A stretch of 64,000 bases of DNA from Cristatella mucedo (GCA_009760855.2 WPIO01000002.1:10906001-10970000), one strand, 5' to 3'; numbered from the stretch's first letter, positions 45,801 to 58,323 are shown. The notes: generated from the sequence alone by a model not told the origin. Translations and numbers: made by a program.

Positions 45801-46621
45801 AGCATCCTCAAACGGACGGTGCCAGTGTCAGCGAAAAGCATATGGGTGCTAAGCCAGGATCACCATTCATCTGAGTGCTGCACCACAGTGGACCGATCCA
45901 TCAACGGTTGGCCAACCGATCCGGCATGCTGCTGACATGACACTATCTTTCCTAAAATACGCCAGATAAAACCAGGCGAAGCAGTAGAAATGACACCGAC
46001 TGCACGCCCGGTCAGATGTCGGCTACTCGGGATGGACCGTCGAGAAAGTAAGATAAAGCATGACTACCATCGTCAAGTTTGTGAGGGTAGACTGTGAGCA
46101 CATAGTTTGCCTGTAAATGGCACACAATTTTTGTCATGCGATGTCTTGTGCTCAATCGGCAGCGTGGTTTGCTGTGCTGGCTGGGTACGATGCAGACACA
46201 GACCGGTCTAGTCATGAATACAGGCACCTGCAGCAATCGCCTGACGGATGTAAGAAAAAACCACAGCCGTGCACCTATTTCAGTGCAGCACCAGCTGTGG
46301 GACTGACAATACACCGAAAAGGCTGTTTTTGAGGAGTGGATACTGTGGCCAATCTCAATGTGGAGTTGCAGCTGGTCGTATGTCGAGATGACATTGCAGG
46401 TTTGACTCAGGTCGCTGGAATTCTAAGCTCCTCATTTCTCTCCAAGCAAACAAAAAACGGACATGCATACTGGACATGCTAAATGCTCACATCTCGACTG
46501 CTACATAACAATACTTGCTTGTAACTTTCTAGGGAGCACAGTTCATGTGGTGCGTCTGTCGTCTGTGTAGTACTGGTATGTAAAGCGCTTGCACACTCGG
46601 CAGTTGTAATGCTTCTCTGTG
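42808..46621. other. 3.8 kb without a recognised gene
   Basis: Short frames (42836-43081, 43205-43504, 44418-44771, 45197-45442, 46012-46314) overlap on both strands and show no domains. A (CTCAC)n pentamer array lies at 44314-44338. No SINE or LINE body was identified. Confidence 0.4.
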
Positions 46622-47860
46622 TGCACGACTTAATAATAATATTAATGCACTTGATAAAGCACCCTCAGAGAACTCCATCTCTTTCTAGGCACTTTAGATT
46701 GGCTACAGAGGGAAATGCAATTGAATGGTGAGTAAAATCATGCTTGATAAACAAACAAAATGAATAACATGGTTAGGGGTGACATGCACAGGGTCAGCAT
46801 GCTAATGTTGTTAGTGGCAGCATGCACAGTGTCGGCACGCACAAGCACATGAAGGACGAATCACAGGGACCCACTAAATGCTGTCCTAAATAGGTGTGTT
46901 TTTAAATTCTTTTCAAATGTGGTCAGGTCAGGGCATGTTCTGACGCAAGTCGGAAGGGAGTTCCAGGCTTTCGGAGCGTACGAACTAATTGCACGGTCTC
47001 CAAAGGATTTGAGGTTTGTCCGCGGTATTTGTAGACTGTTGGATTCCGAAAAGCAGGTGGTACGATGCTTGGCTTGATGGAGAAGTATATCTGAGAGATA
47101 GGCTGGAGCCAAAGAATGAAGTGACCTAAACGTGAGCGATAAAACCTTGAAGTCAATCCGTTACTTGACTGGTAGCCAGTGCAGGTCGGCGAGAAGTGGT
47201 GTGATGTGGCAACTGTGACGCTCACGACAGACAGGCCTAGCTGCAGACTTTTGCACCAGCTGCAATCGCCTGATCGCACATGCCGGTAGGCCAGCGAGCA
47301 GTGAGTTACAGAAGTCGAGACGGGATGTCACAAATGCATGGACCAAGTTAGATGTGGTATCCTTATCTAAACAATCCCAAATTTTAGCAATGTTATGAAG
47401 CTGAAAGTAGGCTGACTTGACTGTGGAGCTGATATGGTCGTCCAACGAGAGGTCACTTTGGAGCATAACGCCTAGATTTCGAGCTGATTCAACTGAAGAT
47501 ATGCTGGTTGAGCCAATTTTGAGTTTCAGCCTTTCCAATTTGTGAATCACACTGGGTTTGCCCATAACTAGTAAGTTAGTTTTATCGTCATTTAGTTTTA
47601 GAAAATTTGCTGCCATCCATGTGTGGATGTCATCAATACATGCAGCAAGTGAGTTGAGAGGATTTGAGGTGCTCGAAATCTGGGAGGGATCAAAGCAAAG
47701 GTACAACTGAGAATCCGCATAGAAGTGAAAGCCTTGATTGTGCTTGGCAGTCACATCAGCAAGAGGGAGAGTATAAACCATGAAAAGAACCGGACCTAGC
47801 ACGGAGCCCTGAGGTACGCCATATTTCAGAGGTACCTCAGATGATCTTGAATATATTATA
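46622..47860 (-). mobile_element. LINE-A, best minus-strand copy (1.24 kb)
   Basis: From 47802 the frame reads LGPVLFMVYTLPLADVTAKH, then FHFYADSQLYLCF (catalytic second Asp lost by a small deletion), LNDDKTNLLVMGKPS, LDDHISSTVKSAYFQLHNIA, VTSRLDFCNSLLAGLPACAI and LLADLHWLPVK. After a frameshift it gives MAPAYLSDILLHQAKH and PKAWNSLPTC. The 3' UTR, terminal hairpin and AAT repeats end at about 46625. The 5' part, including the first catalytic motif, is missing. Confidence 0.9.
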
Positions 47861-47885
47861 TCTGCAAGAAGTTTCTTGTCAGAGT

Positions 47886-47939
<54 letters not shown>

Positions 47940-47948
47940 GGAGAGAGA
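47886..47948. repeat. (GA)n microsatellite
   Basis: About 60 bp of GA next to the 5' edge of the LINE-A copy. Confidence 0.95.
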
Positions 47949-47974
47949 GTGGGCACTATGTGTCAAATGTATTA

Positions 47975-48420
47975 TTATTATTATTATTGACATTGGGTGG
48001 TGTTTTTCGAGCACGGTACCGGTAGACATCTTGTCCTTTCTCTGGGGACGGGTCGCTGTAGATGAGTTGCTTCCTCGGCGACTGCCCGACTCGGCGACTG
48101 TCGTGGCCTGTTCCCATAAGGCATCTCTGCTGAGCTTGGCTAGTCCACGCTTTTGACTCCTGAGCTCAGTACACACATATATCCAGGGGGAGTGGCCAGA
48201 AGTAAGAAGACATGTACAGGACTGAACTTTGACATTGTCTGAGACAGGAAATCGTAACGAGTGGCATATACCGAGAAGGGCATGCCCCAGAAAGGGCGCG
48301 CGATTCGCCTGGCGCCGGGCTGCAGCCAGAGCAGGAGCCCAGGACTGATTACTCGTGACTGATTTCTGCAATCTACATTCCTGGAAATTCGGATGCAATG
48401 CCCTACTGTCAGGACCCTAT
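47975..48420 (-). mobile_element. Possible unclassified retroposon ending in AAT repeats
   Basis: Read on the minus strand, this segment ends in (AAT)n right after ACCCAATGTC, as a retroposed copy would. It is open for most of its length, with pieces such as ALLGICHSLRFPVSDNVK. It matches none of the families defined here. Confidence 0.25.
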
Positions 48421-49272
48421 CGGTGACTCAGTGAAGTGAGTAATGGTTTCTCTAGCACCAGAGGACTCAGCCGGATTCCGAGGATCAGCCCCCCCCCAAG
48501 AATTCGGTCAGGGCGGCCATCCTGATTCATGGTTTTTGAGTGACGGCAGAGAGGTTTTGATCCCTAAAAAGAGTGGGGGGGGACTCTGGTGTTCATTTTT
48601 ATTCATTTATGTGACCGGCTGGCAATCATTATCTCCGAAAGTGGTCTGCTGGCCACCAGAGCTATTTTTCTGTACCGAAAATGACCGAAGAACCAAGTTC
48701 AGGTACCCTGCACGGTTTCACTGCAGTCGGGTTTCATTTGGCTGTGCCAGCCGTTTCGTCCTTAACACCGATCGCTTGAAAACCGGCACACGTGCATTTC
48801 GGTGGTTCGCTAGGTAGTAAACGGACGTAGGAACACATACCTAAAGATTGCTGACAAATCCACAAGCCAATTCCTACTGTCCTGGCGAGCTTCAGTATTA
48901 GGTGCTTACGAGTATAGAGATGACCTCATTATTAGCATTTGGTTCAGCGAATGACCATTTTGGTACAGTCCAAGAAGCTAAGGCCTGGCTAACGGCCTCC
49001 ATCGGCACTGGCAGCTCTCGAATGCACCACGTGGGCCAGTATACGACGTCGCAGGTCCATGCACGGCAGCTGCCTGGTACCCAGTTGCTGAGCTACACCT
49101 GCTATTAATGTGCACCGATGCTACTGTGTGCAATGCCCATCCTCTCAACCTACCTCTTTGCCAGGGGACATGATATTTAGGTGTTCACGATGTATGCTGT
49201 AGAGCTGCCTGCTGCCAGCACCGCTGGCCGGCTGGGTCTAGGCATTTGTTACCCATTAAAATAATAGACGAT
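48421..49272. other. No gene recognised
   Basis: The 124-codon plus frame at 48443-48817 has low complexity at its start (poly-C run) and no motif. Confidence 0.35.
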
Positions 49273-49420
49273 AATTAGCTGATTTAAAAACCTGCCGTTT
49301 ATGCAGCGAGGATGAGCCTTGACTGAAATCACCACTGCTTTCGCCCGTTGCAGGACTCGAACCCATGACCTGGGTCGTGAAGAACGAGCACCTTACTCCT
49401 GAGTTGAGACCCAATTGCTT
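49273..49420 (-). mobile_element. SINE-2 copy
   Basis: Reversed tail GCTGATTTAAAAACCTGCC, B box TTGCAGGACTCGAACCCATG, and A-box half GAAGAACGAGCACCTTACTC. Confidence 0.75.
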
Positions 49421-52036
49421 CCGGCTGCTCAGCAGAGCTGCAAGAACTGGCGGTGTCGTGTCGGTATGCCGATGTAGGCTTACGTTTGTAGGTGCTTCTA
49501 GGTTTCAATGATCCTTGCAAAATGGATGTGGTGGTGGTGATTACTTAATACAGCCTTGCCTTGCTCACGGAGGTAAGATACCCGTGGGTATTATCTTAGT
49601 TCTGAATAACACTGCAAGCATTAATATTTGCACACTCAATGCTTGCATAGAAACTTTGCTTAACCAGGGGACCGAGATAGACTCACTGGAAGCACCGAGT
49701 AGACCTATCCGGAAACGCATCCCAGAAACCGTGTCGGCAATTTCTCAGCACTCATCAAGGGCTTGATTCGTGCTAGTTTGAGCATACACAACCATAGGCC
49801 AAGCATGGTATGAAACGGTCCACGAGAAATGTACGCCGCGATAGCAAGGAAAAATAACTCAACAGCGTATTCGGATGGACAAATAATTCGAGATTTTTCT
49901 TAATTATTGAAGTCCCAACTCACTTAGTTTGCCAAAGGCGTATAATACAGCCCTGAAACTACTCGTAATTTCAATCGGGACGTTATAAACGCGTGCAGAT
50001 GACCATACTTTTGCCATCTCACGTGTTTGCCAGGAGTTTCAAAGTAGTTTCATGCTGCTCCTTGACTTTTTTATCAGGAAACTTTACTGGCTGGTTTCTC
50101 GCTAGAAAATACCTATCGATTTATTGCTTAGTAATCCAGGTCTGGCCCTACGGCTGCCCGAGCACAAAGCCGGACGTTTCAAATCATGACTTTTTCTGAA
50201 GAAGTCCCAGACACAGTCATTTTAATAAGTTTTTCGAGAGACGAAAGACGTGGTGCATCACAAAATGTTAACTTCGCCATGTTCTGGCCGTGCTGCAAAA
50301 AGTACTCCTTCGAAGCCGCAACTGCTACTGAACCCGATAGAAACCACCGAACAAGCTAATTTTGTATTCTAGTCGCACCAATTGCTGTATAGCTGATATT
50401 CCACTATCGTTAGTAGAATCGTTTCCTACTGCATATAATAAGCTAGCAAAGTAGAAAAGCTAGGATTTGCATCTAAACGGGGGGGGGGCAAGACCTGCAA
50501 AAATTGTATACGGGGACAAGACGTAGAGGATTTTCATGTTTGTGGGGCGAGACCGATACAAATAGAAAACTACAGCACAAAATGGTCGGGTTTATTCGAC
50601 ACGGACGCGGCGATGGCTCATCGAATGAAATTAAGATACGATTTCGTCTGTGTCGACGATCTGGGGCGTAGGAATACCGGCGGCCCAGGTCGCTGCTCCG
50701 CTGTAGCAGAGAGGGAATTCCCCTCCCTGCTTTCTTCCCCTCCCGGCTCTGCCAGTAGCCAAGAGCAATGACGAGGCTACGCAGCGAACTCGAGGTCGAG
50801 GTGGCACAAGGTCAATGACTTGACCTCAAAATCTGCTCAGAAAAGCTCGTCAGACCATTCAAAAAAGTCTTTTTAAGTATAATTATTTCAGCTCTCTGAT
50901 TCAAATAATAGTTAAACTGGCAACCGATGTTAGAAAGTGCGCTGAAGGCGTGCCCTTCGGAAGTTCTGTTATAAGTTACGCCTAAAATTAATTACCTATT
51001 TAGCAAATATTAGCACAACAATCTTTAAAAAAAATGAAAGAATCTCTGGAAAACAACACTGAAAGTGTTTTTTAAATGGGTACTACTCTGGAAGCCGTAT
51101 TAGCCCCATCTAAAAAATTGTACTAGGCCTTTCGGGAGAAGCACCAAGAATACCGCGGAAATTATTTTATTCCGCAAGTCCTGGCAGCCCATCCTCCGGA
51201 ATCACCGTTGCCAGTCCGGAGGTTTACTATGCATTCGTGGCAGAGGGAGGAGTAGAGGCTAATGGCTCAATCGGTGCTGCACATTTAGCCTCGCTGCAGT
51301 CCGACTGACAGAGGAAGCAGGAACGTCCTGGCTGAATGCCAGTGAGCATCCCAGGTGGTTTCCATGTAGAGCTTATTAAGGATTGATATTGTTTCGAAAG
51401 TTCTTGGCCGTAGCGCTCAAGAGACCAGTGAGAATCTGGAAACTCCGAATGGGCGTCGCGCCGAAGAATGCCTCGTTACTTCCGTTAAGAATCCTTCTAG
51501 AGGCCACGCGTCTGTACGGCGAGAATGCGGTCATTTACAAGACGTCGATGAAACAGTGGCGCCAGCTCAACCAGCAGTATTGTGACGGATCGTTATCATT
51601 CACGACTATGCCATTGTATGATAGTTTATTGCCGAGGAGGACTTATATAGAAAGCCGGCGCCCTCCTGAGGTAGGCTGGCTGTTGGGATTCCAGACTCGG
51701 CCTTGACATTGATCAGAGTAGTGACGTTCCTATCGTGCTCCCTGGGCGGGGGGCGTACTACGCAGACGGCGCGCCTCCCCCTTCCAGTACCAGGCGCCCA
51801 TAATGGCGCCCCACTCCCCCGGATCTAGCGCCCCACCCCCGGATCAAGCGCCCCACCCCCCCCCCGATCCAGCGCCCGGGAACGTACGCTGTATGTCCCC
51901 TGCGCTTTCCTTCGGTACGCCACTGCGCTAGAGCTGGTTTGAGCTGGGAGGCCGGAGAGCAGTAGGTGTACGCCGTGGCCGCTGTTGAACGCCTGTAACC
52001 GTCTGCTCCTGTCAAATAGAGACCTGCCAACCTAAT
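49421..52036. other. No gene recognised; C-rich repeat near 51.8 kb
   Basis: The plus frame at 51383-51706 (107 codons) is unidentified. At 51805-51880 three copies of GCGCCCCAC(C)n followed by GATC form a C-rich tandem repeat. The rest is unassigned. Confidence 0.35.
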
Positions 52037-52182
52037 GCTGGGTTGGTCCAGCGGTTAAGGTACTCGCCCCGACTAAGGTCTGGCTGAGGTCGTGGGCTCG
52101 AGCCCTGAGGCACATGTGAAGCGCCTGGATAGAGATTTAGTTCTCTTGGGGCGCTATACAAATGAATTATTATTATTATTAA
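52037..52182 (+). mobile_element. SINE-1, best-preserved copy
   Basis: Head GCTGGGTTGGTCCAGCGG, A box CAGCGGTTAAGG, B-box region GTGGGCTCGAGCCCTGAGG, body GTGAAGCGCCTGGATAGAG, tail TTAGTTCTCTTGGGGCGCTA and (ATT)n. About 146 bp. Confidence 0.9.
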
Positions 52183-52599
52183 TGGATACGGAGTCGGTAG
52201 TTAAAGTAATAGCGGCCTTTGTCGCCGCCATGTCCTTCCTACTGCCGGCACACGGTGCGTACACTGACTGGTGCAGCACCTGCGGGTCGCTAGCGGCGCT
52301 ACGAGGTTCGGGCGTCGCCAGCATTCGGCGCGAGCGTTGACTGATACTAGCTTCATTAAGAGGACTGTGTTTGCGGCCTAGTTATGAACGGACGTGGAAG
52401 CCGCACGCCACGTTTGTAGCATTTGGTGTCGAAAGTGTGGGATAATTGCTAAGGTTCCTTAGCAGCTGTCTTGTGCTAGTCTCGTTGCTTGTGATTTGAT
52501 TGGTGAACATTAAACCTGAAAGATGGAATTCTTTTTTTAGCTTGTTTAAGTTACGACCAAATGCGACTACGATGCCGAACGGAAGAAATCCCCTGCTGA

Positions 52600-53180
52600 A
52601 CTTTCGCGAGTTTTGATGCCGTGCTAAGCCAATATTTGCGAATTGGTGAAAACTTTAGTTCTGACCTTGCGAGAATTCTGAAAATACGCTCAGGCCATGG
52701 GTATCTCGAGGCGGTACTGGCGAGTAGCTTGTAGCAGCATTTAGACGTGCATGTGTAGATAATATAGATACTCTGAAGGATGAGGCACGCCAGTGTCTGA
52801 AGCAAACGTTGGAAATATCTACGGTAAATGTCACGGCTAACCAGCAGTCAGCTGAGAGTAATGCTGATACTGGTGCGTGGATGGAAATTGAGCGTACTAT
52901 AGATGGCAGCAGACTTGAACTTACCTTGGTTAATCTTGAAGATGTCAAGGGCGATAAGGTGATCAATGTAGCACAGGTGCAGGCCATAGATGAAATTCCG
53001 TGTTTTGAAATCGGGAAGCCCTATATGCGGCATCAGAACCCTGAGATTATAATTTTACAAGAGAGAAGAAAAATGGCTGCCGGTAACGTGCAGGTTTCTT
53101 GTACCTTTGCCTCGACTGACGATTTGAGGGGCGACGTGGTTGCTCTTCCTGAGCCGGTTATAGCCGGTTATAGCCTGTAA
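52600..53180 (+). pseudogene. Degraded coding block of unknown family
   Basis: Two coding-like frames adjoin across a frameshift near 52730. The first reads FDAVLSQYLRIGENFSSDLA and LEAVLASSL. The second, open to 53180, reads CVDNIDTLKDEARQCLKQTL, VNLEDVKGDKVINVAQVQAI and PYMRHQNPEIIILQERRKMA. The mix of charged and hydrophobic residues is gene-like. It could be a transposon gag-type ORF or a dying host exon; I do not recognise it. Confidence 0.35.
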
Positions 53181-53689
53181 CTGTTGCCACTTGATCCGAG
53201 AATACGACCGTTCGAACTGTCGAGGTTCTGGACTGGTGCTCAGACGCCGGACAGACGCTGCTTTCTCCACTTTCTGACTGCGAGCCAACTAAAGATGATG
53301 TCTGCTCTAACAAGTCATGTGACTAGCCAAACTTTGCAACACGCTAGACGAGGAGCTGGGTTTTGGCAATGCTCAGTGTAGTGACCATGCTGCATGTCGC
53401 ATGCTGCTGCTACACGATGATGGAGAGGAATACCTATGCCTGTGTCGCAAGCTCTACGTTTAAATGCCGGCTACTGGTCGCATGCTTTCCGCCTTGAGGA
53501 AACTTCTTCTCTCGCTTGTCAAAGCATCTGCGTGACTTCTTCTGTTACAATGCCGCAGACTTTGCCACCTGGGAATGCGATTTCGCCGCCTTCGATTACG
53601 TGAATGTCGATCAACGTCCAGTGGTTACGACCATGCAGCGGTTACTGAGTCGGTGTGTCTTGAAAAAAATGTATTCGACTTCTTGGTAA
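53181..53689. other. No gene recognised
   Basis: The plus frame at 53184-53381 has no motif. Confidence 0.4.
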
Positions 53690-53822
53690 TAATAATAATA
53701 TGAAAGTAGTAATAATATGATAATAAAAATAATAATGCACTTGATAAAGCGCCCTCAGAGAACTCAATCTCTCTCAAGGCGCTTTGCATTTGCTGCAAAG
53801 GGAAATGCAATTGAATGACTCG
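53690..53822 (-). mobile_element. LINE-A 3' tail
   Basis: AAT-rich run, then TGCACTTGATAAAGCGCCCT, CAATCTCTCTCAAGGCGC and TTTGCTGCAAAGGGAAATGC. Confidence 0.9.
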
Positions 53823-54929
53823 ATTGAATTGATCCGATTCGCAGTAACTAAACTGCTCACTGCGTTTCGAAAGTCTGCCACTGGTGTATGCTTCTAAGAG
53901 ACGTTGGACACCACTGAATGATGTCTGTCATTCCCCACAGACTTACTGAACTAAAGGCAGACACGACTGGATTCTGAGGCAATGCCAATACTGAGCATGG
54001 TAATAAGAAGTCGCCATTGCTCGTGCTACGTGGTGTAGAGAGGTCTGCTCCTCCACGTGTTTCGTGTACTATTTCGTTCTAGTATGAGATCGCTCTGAGG
54101 TGTCTGTCAAGACGCTACAGCTAAAGGCACTCGTCTGTCACCAGCCAAGTGAAGCGCCGGAGACCCGAACGCATGAACGGCCGAGAGCTCTGGAGACGAC
54201 TTGAAGTCCAGCTCGTTGATGGAACTGCTGCTCCAAACCATGACGTTTTCCTGAAGACGTGCGCAGACACCGTCGTTCAGATGAGAGGCAGCAGTCGGCT
54301 GCCGCCGCTGCTGCTCCCGTACTGCTACTTTCGTCCTTCATCGATCGTCGTCTTTTCGCTCGAAACGAGAGTCAGCTGACGAGAGCTGACGAGAGTCAGC
54401 ACGCTGACTGATTAATCTCAGGCATTCTGCGAGCGCGGTTGTTATCTGAGACGCCGCGAGGTAGCAGCTACTAAGCCGCAGACCGCTCTATCTCGCCGTC
54501 TGACTCACGGTGTCGCGGCCTTTGTTTCGATAAGCAATCGGTGCCGCTTCTGAGCTAGTCGAGGAAGCAGACGCGTTGTCTATCTCTGCCTGATTCATTC
54601 TGGAGCAGGGGCCCCGCAAGAATCTGTCAGCCGGCGGCCAGTCGTTAGCCGCGACCAAGGCTCGCCACACCCCTGTCTACTGGCCGCAACGAACCTGGTA
54701 TTGAGAAGGCCCTATCGCCGATTCGAGCAGTGGGGCAGTAGTACGCTCGTTTATTTTTAGGCGCCTACTCTAATTCTCCACTAGGTGCTTGCGCCTAGCC
54801 AATCGTTACCTAGCCGAAGTTTCGAAGCTTCGAGGGCTCTACGCCTATGGACAGGACTAGAGAGCAGAAGAAGCGAAGCTCGGCTGATTAAGGCAGGCTC
54901 AGCCTGCTACGTATATAGCAGCGGAAGGA
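53823..54929. other. No gene recognised; short GAGAGTCAGC repeats
   Basis: At 54364-54408 the motif GCTGACGAGAG/GAGTCAGC repeats. The frames at 54138-54379 on both strands have no motif. Confidence 0.4.
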
Positions 54930-55112
54930 AGCCTTGGAGGGTATCGCACCCGCTTGCAGTGGGAAATAAAGGATCGCTTGCTGCAGGACAAAAATCCACG
55001 AGCTGGGTCGTGCTGCGAGCACCTGATCCGTGGGCTGAGATCCAGGGGGTGAGGTGAGACCCAAGGTTAAGGTGGTACTCCTGGGCTGCGAGCACCTTAA
55101 CCACTGGGCCAA
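54930..55112 (-). mobile_element. SINE-2 copy with a duplicated head
   Basis: On the minus strand, AGTGGTTAAGGTGCTCGCAG occurs first and a second head-like piece (ATCAGGTGCTCGCAGCACGA) follows about 80 bp later. It continues with the usual CTGCAGCAAGCGATCC body. Confidence 0.7.
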
Positions 55113-55448
55113 ACTTTCTTGGCTGATCGTGGATGTACAATAGAATTTGGCACACGATTTCATAGTAAGCCCCCTATTTGTATTGCTTCATTTTCTGATG
55201 GCTGAAAGGGGGTTGCTTACGATGCTCACCACTGGACGTCTTCGGGCGCACGTGCGCCGCGATTGAAAGCACTCCTCCTGGCGCGTGCGTTCGGTCGAGT
55301 GCTCGAGCTGCGCCTGGCTGACCGCTGAGTGGCACCTCTCGCAGCGAAGCTTTGCCATCGGAGAGCGGAGCTGCTGAGCTGCTTCACCGCGCTTCCAAAG
55401 CGCAGGTACTCATCGAGTCCTCTGTACGTGCACGTGTACATGTGTACG

Positions 55449-55615
55449 GTGAGCCGTGATGGCACGCACTAGGTAAGGCGGTTGCTTTCACGACCGCGGT
55501 CCCGAGGTCGTGGGTTCGATTCCTGCGGTGGGCGATCCTTTATTGCCGCTGCTAGCGGTGGCGATAGCCGTAAAGGCTCTTCTGTCGCCATGCAAAAAGG
55601 GACTGTTTAATCAGC
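55449..55615 (+). mobile_element. SINE-2, intact reference copy
   Basis: Starts GTGAGCCGTGATGGCACGC, continues CACGACCGCGGTCCCGAGG, B box GGTTCGATTCC, body GCGATCCTTTATTGCCGCTG, and ends GGACTGTTTAATCAG. Confidence 0.85.
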
Positions 55616-56346
55616 TAGGATTTATTTATTATTTATTTTATTTAACACTACGACGGTACAGCAATGGCGAGTGTCAAAAGAGGTGTGGAGATAATGCGCT
55701 AATTTGTCCAATAAGCTGCAACGTGCCCTCTCGCAGCTAAAATTGAACATTGAAATGCTAGAACTTTAAGTACTTAAAGGGGTTCGAAAAGGGGATCTTC
55801 AAAGGGTGGTCATGGGATTAGGGCAGCATGCTCTGCCCTACGGATGCAGCTCATGCTCTGCACTACGATCGAAGTGACGACCTTGCGCTTCCGGAGCTCC
55901 CGCTGCCGGCGTACCGTGAGCTGGCATATTTGGAAAAGCTGCGCGATCTCTGAAAAGTGTACGCTTTACATATGCACTGCCGCATCTTGGGCCGCACCAG
56001 CTTTTTGGTGAATGAACACGAAAATACATGGTAGACCTTAAATTCCCAGCCGGTATATTTGTTAAGTGTATAACAATCAAAATCCAGCATCAGCAGGAGC
56101 TGAAATGGAAAAGCGTTCGCCAGAAGAGGCTGCTTAATCTGGAAGAAGGAGACGTTCTTGCCAGAAAAAACAGGCTGAAGCCGTTCGTCAGTCGCCCCAG
56201 CAGCAGCTACAGCCGGAGAGATTAAGGAAGAAGCAAAAGCCACGTACAATTTTTCCAGTGACTATTCGCAGGCATCAGTTGGTTTTCTGGTATGTGGTAA
56301 AATAATAATAACAATAATTGGCCGTTTGTATTTCAAATCATGAGAG

Positions 56347-56348
<2 letters not shown>
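55616..56348. other. No gene recognised
   Basis: The overlapping frames at 55838-56249 (minus) and 56028-56225 (plus) have no motif. Confidence 0.4.

Positions 56349-56413
<65 letters not shown>
56349..56413. repeat. (TA)n microsatellite
   Basis: About 65 bp of TA, directly at the 3' end of the LINE-C copy, so it may have grown from that tail. Confidence 0.97.
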
Positions 56414-56414
<1 letters not shown>

Positions 56415-57240
56415 AGGCGCTTGATAACTCGCTGTAAGAGAGTCCACAACTAAGGATTTGTGACGCGCTCTGAAGAGCATCCTTCTTAGGCTAGCCAGCA
56501 TGCCATGTCTCGTAAGAGGACTTTCGTGGCTACACGTTAGCAGGATGGCTGGCTGATGAAATGCGCGGAGTCAGGTGCAGCTAAGTGTGCAGAGCGAATT
56601 GGAACAAGAAAGACAAGCTCATTAGGATGCAGGGAAAGCTGAGACCTCTGACCTCTCCCTGTCTCTAGCTGAGGCTGACGTGATGCAGAGTGATTGAAGG
56701 TAGTGACCGAGGGCAGAAACGAGTTTCCCACTTTTGGCTCATGCGCACTGGAGAATCGATTGCAAAATGATTTTAGTCTATCGCGAGGGACGGCGGGACG
56801 ACTGCAAGCCGAGGGGTGGGTGGTGCGACAAGTGTGCGACCCCGCGACGGAGAAGCAAGTATGTCGGACAGGTAGGCTGTTGCGAGCGAGTGAAGCGACT
56901 TGCAAGCCAGGTTGATGATCCTAAAGTCGATTCGACGCATGCTAGCAAGAGACTGAAGCTCGGACGGAAGTGTTACGATGCGGCACATGCACCACTAACG
57001 ACAGACAAGACGAGCTGCCGAGTTTTGCATCAGTTGCAGACGATTAAGGGCACTGGTCGGGAGTCCCGAATAAAAAGAACTGCAGTCTATGCGCAATGTT
57101 GCAAGCGAATGAAATAGCCCAGTCTTTCCTTCGCATTCTTGTCAAAGCTGACTCTGATTTTGGCAATGTTGCTCAGCTGAAAGTTGGCCGACTTGACAGT
57201 GGAGACAGTATGCTTATCCAATAAAAAGTAGTTTTGGAAT
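56415..57240 (-). mobile_element. LINE-C, diverged LINE fragment
   Basis: The minus strand encodes SMRRIDFRIINLACKSLHSL and ATAYLSDIL, aligning with the LINE-A block VKQRINLKI...SLHSLAPAYLSDLL, then PKVGNSFLPS. Upstream (higher coordinates) is CCACTGTCAAGTCGGCCAAC, the same region as in LINE-A. It is more GC-rich and clearly diverged from LINE-A, so it is a related separate family. Confidence 0.7.
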
Positions 57241-57293
57241 ATAACGCTAAAATGCATTTATGTATATACAGATACATGCAAATGTATTTATAA

Positions 57294-57294
57294 T

Positions 57295-57382
<88 letters not shown>

Positions 57383-57385
57383 ATA

Positions 57386-57460
<75 letters not shown>
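57294..57460. repeat. (CA)n followed by (TA)n
   Basis: (CA)n at 57294-57376 then (TA)n to 57460. Confidence 0.97.
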
Positions 57461-57463
<3 letters not shown>

Positions 57464-57656
57464 CGCCATTGTTTATCGGGATTAATCAGTTCCAGACTAT
57501 AAACGATAAGTGAATTTACGCGGAGTGTGATTCATTATTTATAAATCGAATATTTTCATAGCTAAGCATATAAAACCTGTTCACGACCCTCAATCCCGAA
57601 TACGGTTTTTAACACTCCTACAGCCCTTAGGACAAGATACAATACCCCTTTAGTTA

Positions 57657-57864
57657 CCATTACATTCGTATTACCAAACATATTTGACCAAGTAAGATCA
57701 AGTAAGACATATTAGACTTTAAGAAAATCGTAGTATTATTATTGTACATTTAACTACACGCCATTACACTCGTATTACCCAAAATATTTGACAAAGCAAG
57801 ATCAAGTAAGACATATTAGACTTTAAGAATATCGTAATATTATTTTTGTACATTTAACTACATA
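57657..57864 (+). repeat. 104-bp tandem duplication
   Basis: Units 57657-57760 and 57761-57864 share CGTATTACC, ATCAAGTAAGACATATTAGA and GTACATTTAACTACA. They differ at roughly eight positions. Confidence 0.85.
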
Positions 57865-58224
57865 CACAAGTTCTTACACACAACCACTAACCTATGAAAA
57901 CAGTGCAACTTGTTCGATGATGAAACTATGAAGATGAAGAGATGTACTGCACCGCAAAGAAGAGCACGGTTACTGCTCGTCTGAAGGCACGACTTCAGTC
58001 TTCAGGTGGTGCAGTATCTTCAACAGGTGCGCCATCGTCTTCTTCTGCGTTCCATACTGCAATTATTTTTAATTTTAATTGTAATACAGGTTTACTTGAC
58101 TATATAATTCATTATATAATTTTATAATTGACATTGTATAACTGACGCAGACAACCGAGCGCGAACTGTATTATTTTAACTATCTCGATCAACTTTTTAA
58201 TGAATACACATGTATTTTGCGATA
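57865..58224. other. No gene recognised
   Basis: The plus frame at 57942-58127 has no motif. The first copy of a direct repeat lies at 58129-58197. Confidence 0.4.
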
Positions 58225-58323
58225 GAGTAAGTTAATGACATTGTATAACTTGATAAAGCGACTCAGAGACAACCGAGCGCGAACTGTATATATTTAAAAC
58301 TATCTCAAACAAAATGATCAACA
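58129..58323. repeat. Imperfect direct repeat
   Basis: 58129-58197 and 58235-58323 share GACATTGTATAACT, GACAACCGAGCGCGAACTGT and AACTATCTC. The second copy has an extra TGATAAAGCGACTCA, which is LINE-A tail sequence. Confidence 0.75.

Noticed and set aside
48443-48817. 124-codon plus frame as a real gene
   Set aside because: It begins in a poly-C stretch and shows no recognisable domain or exon structure.
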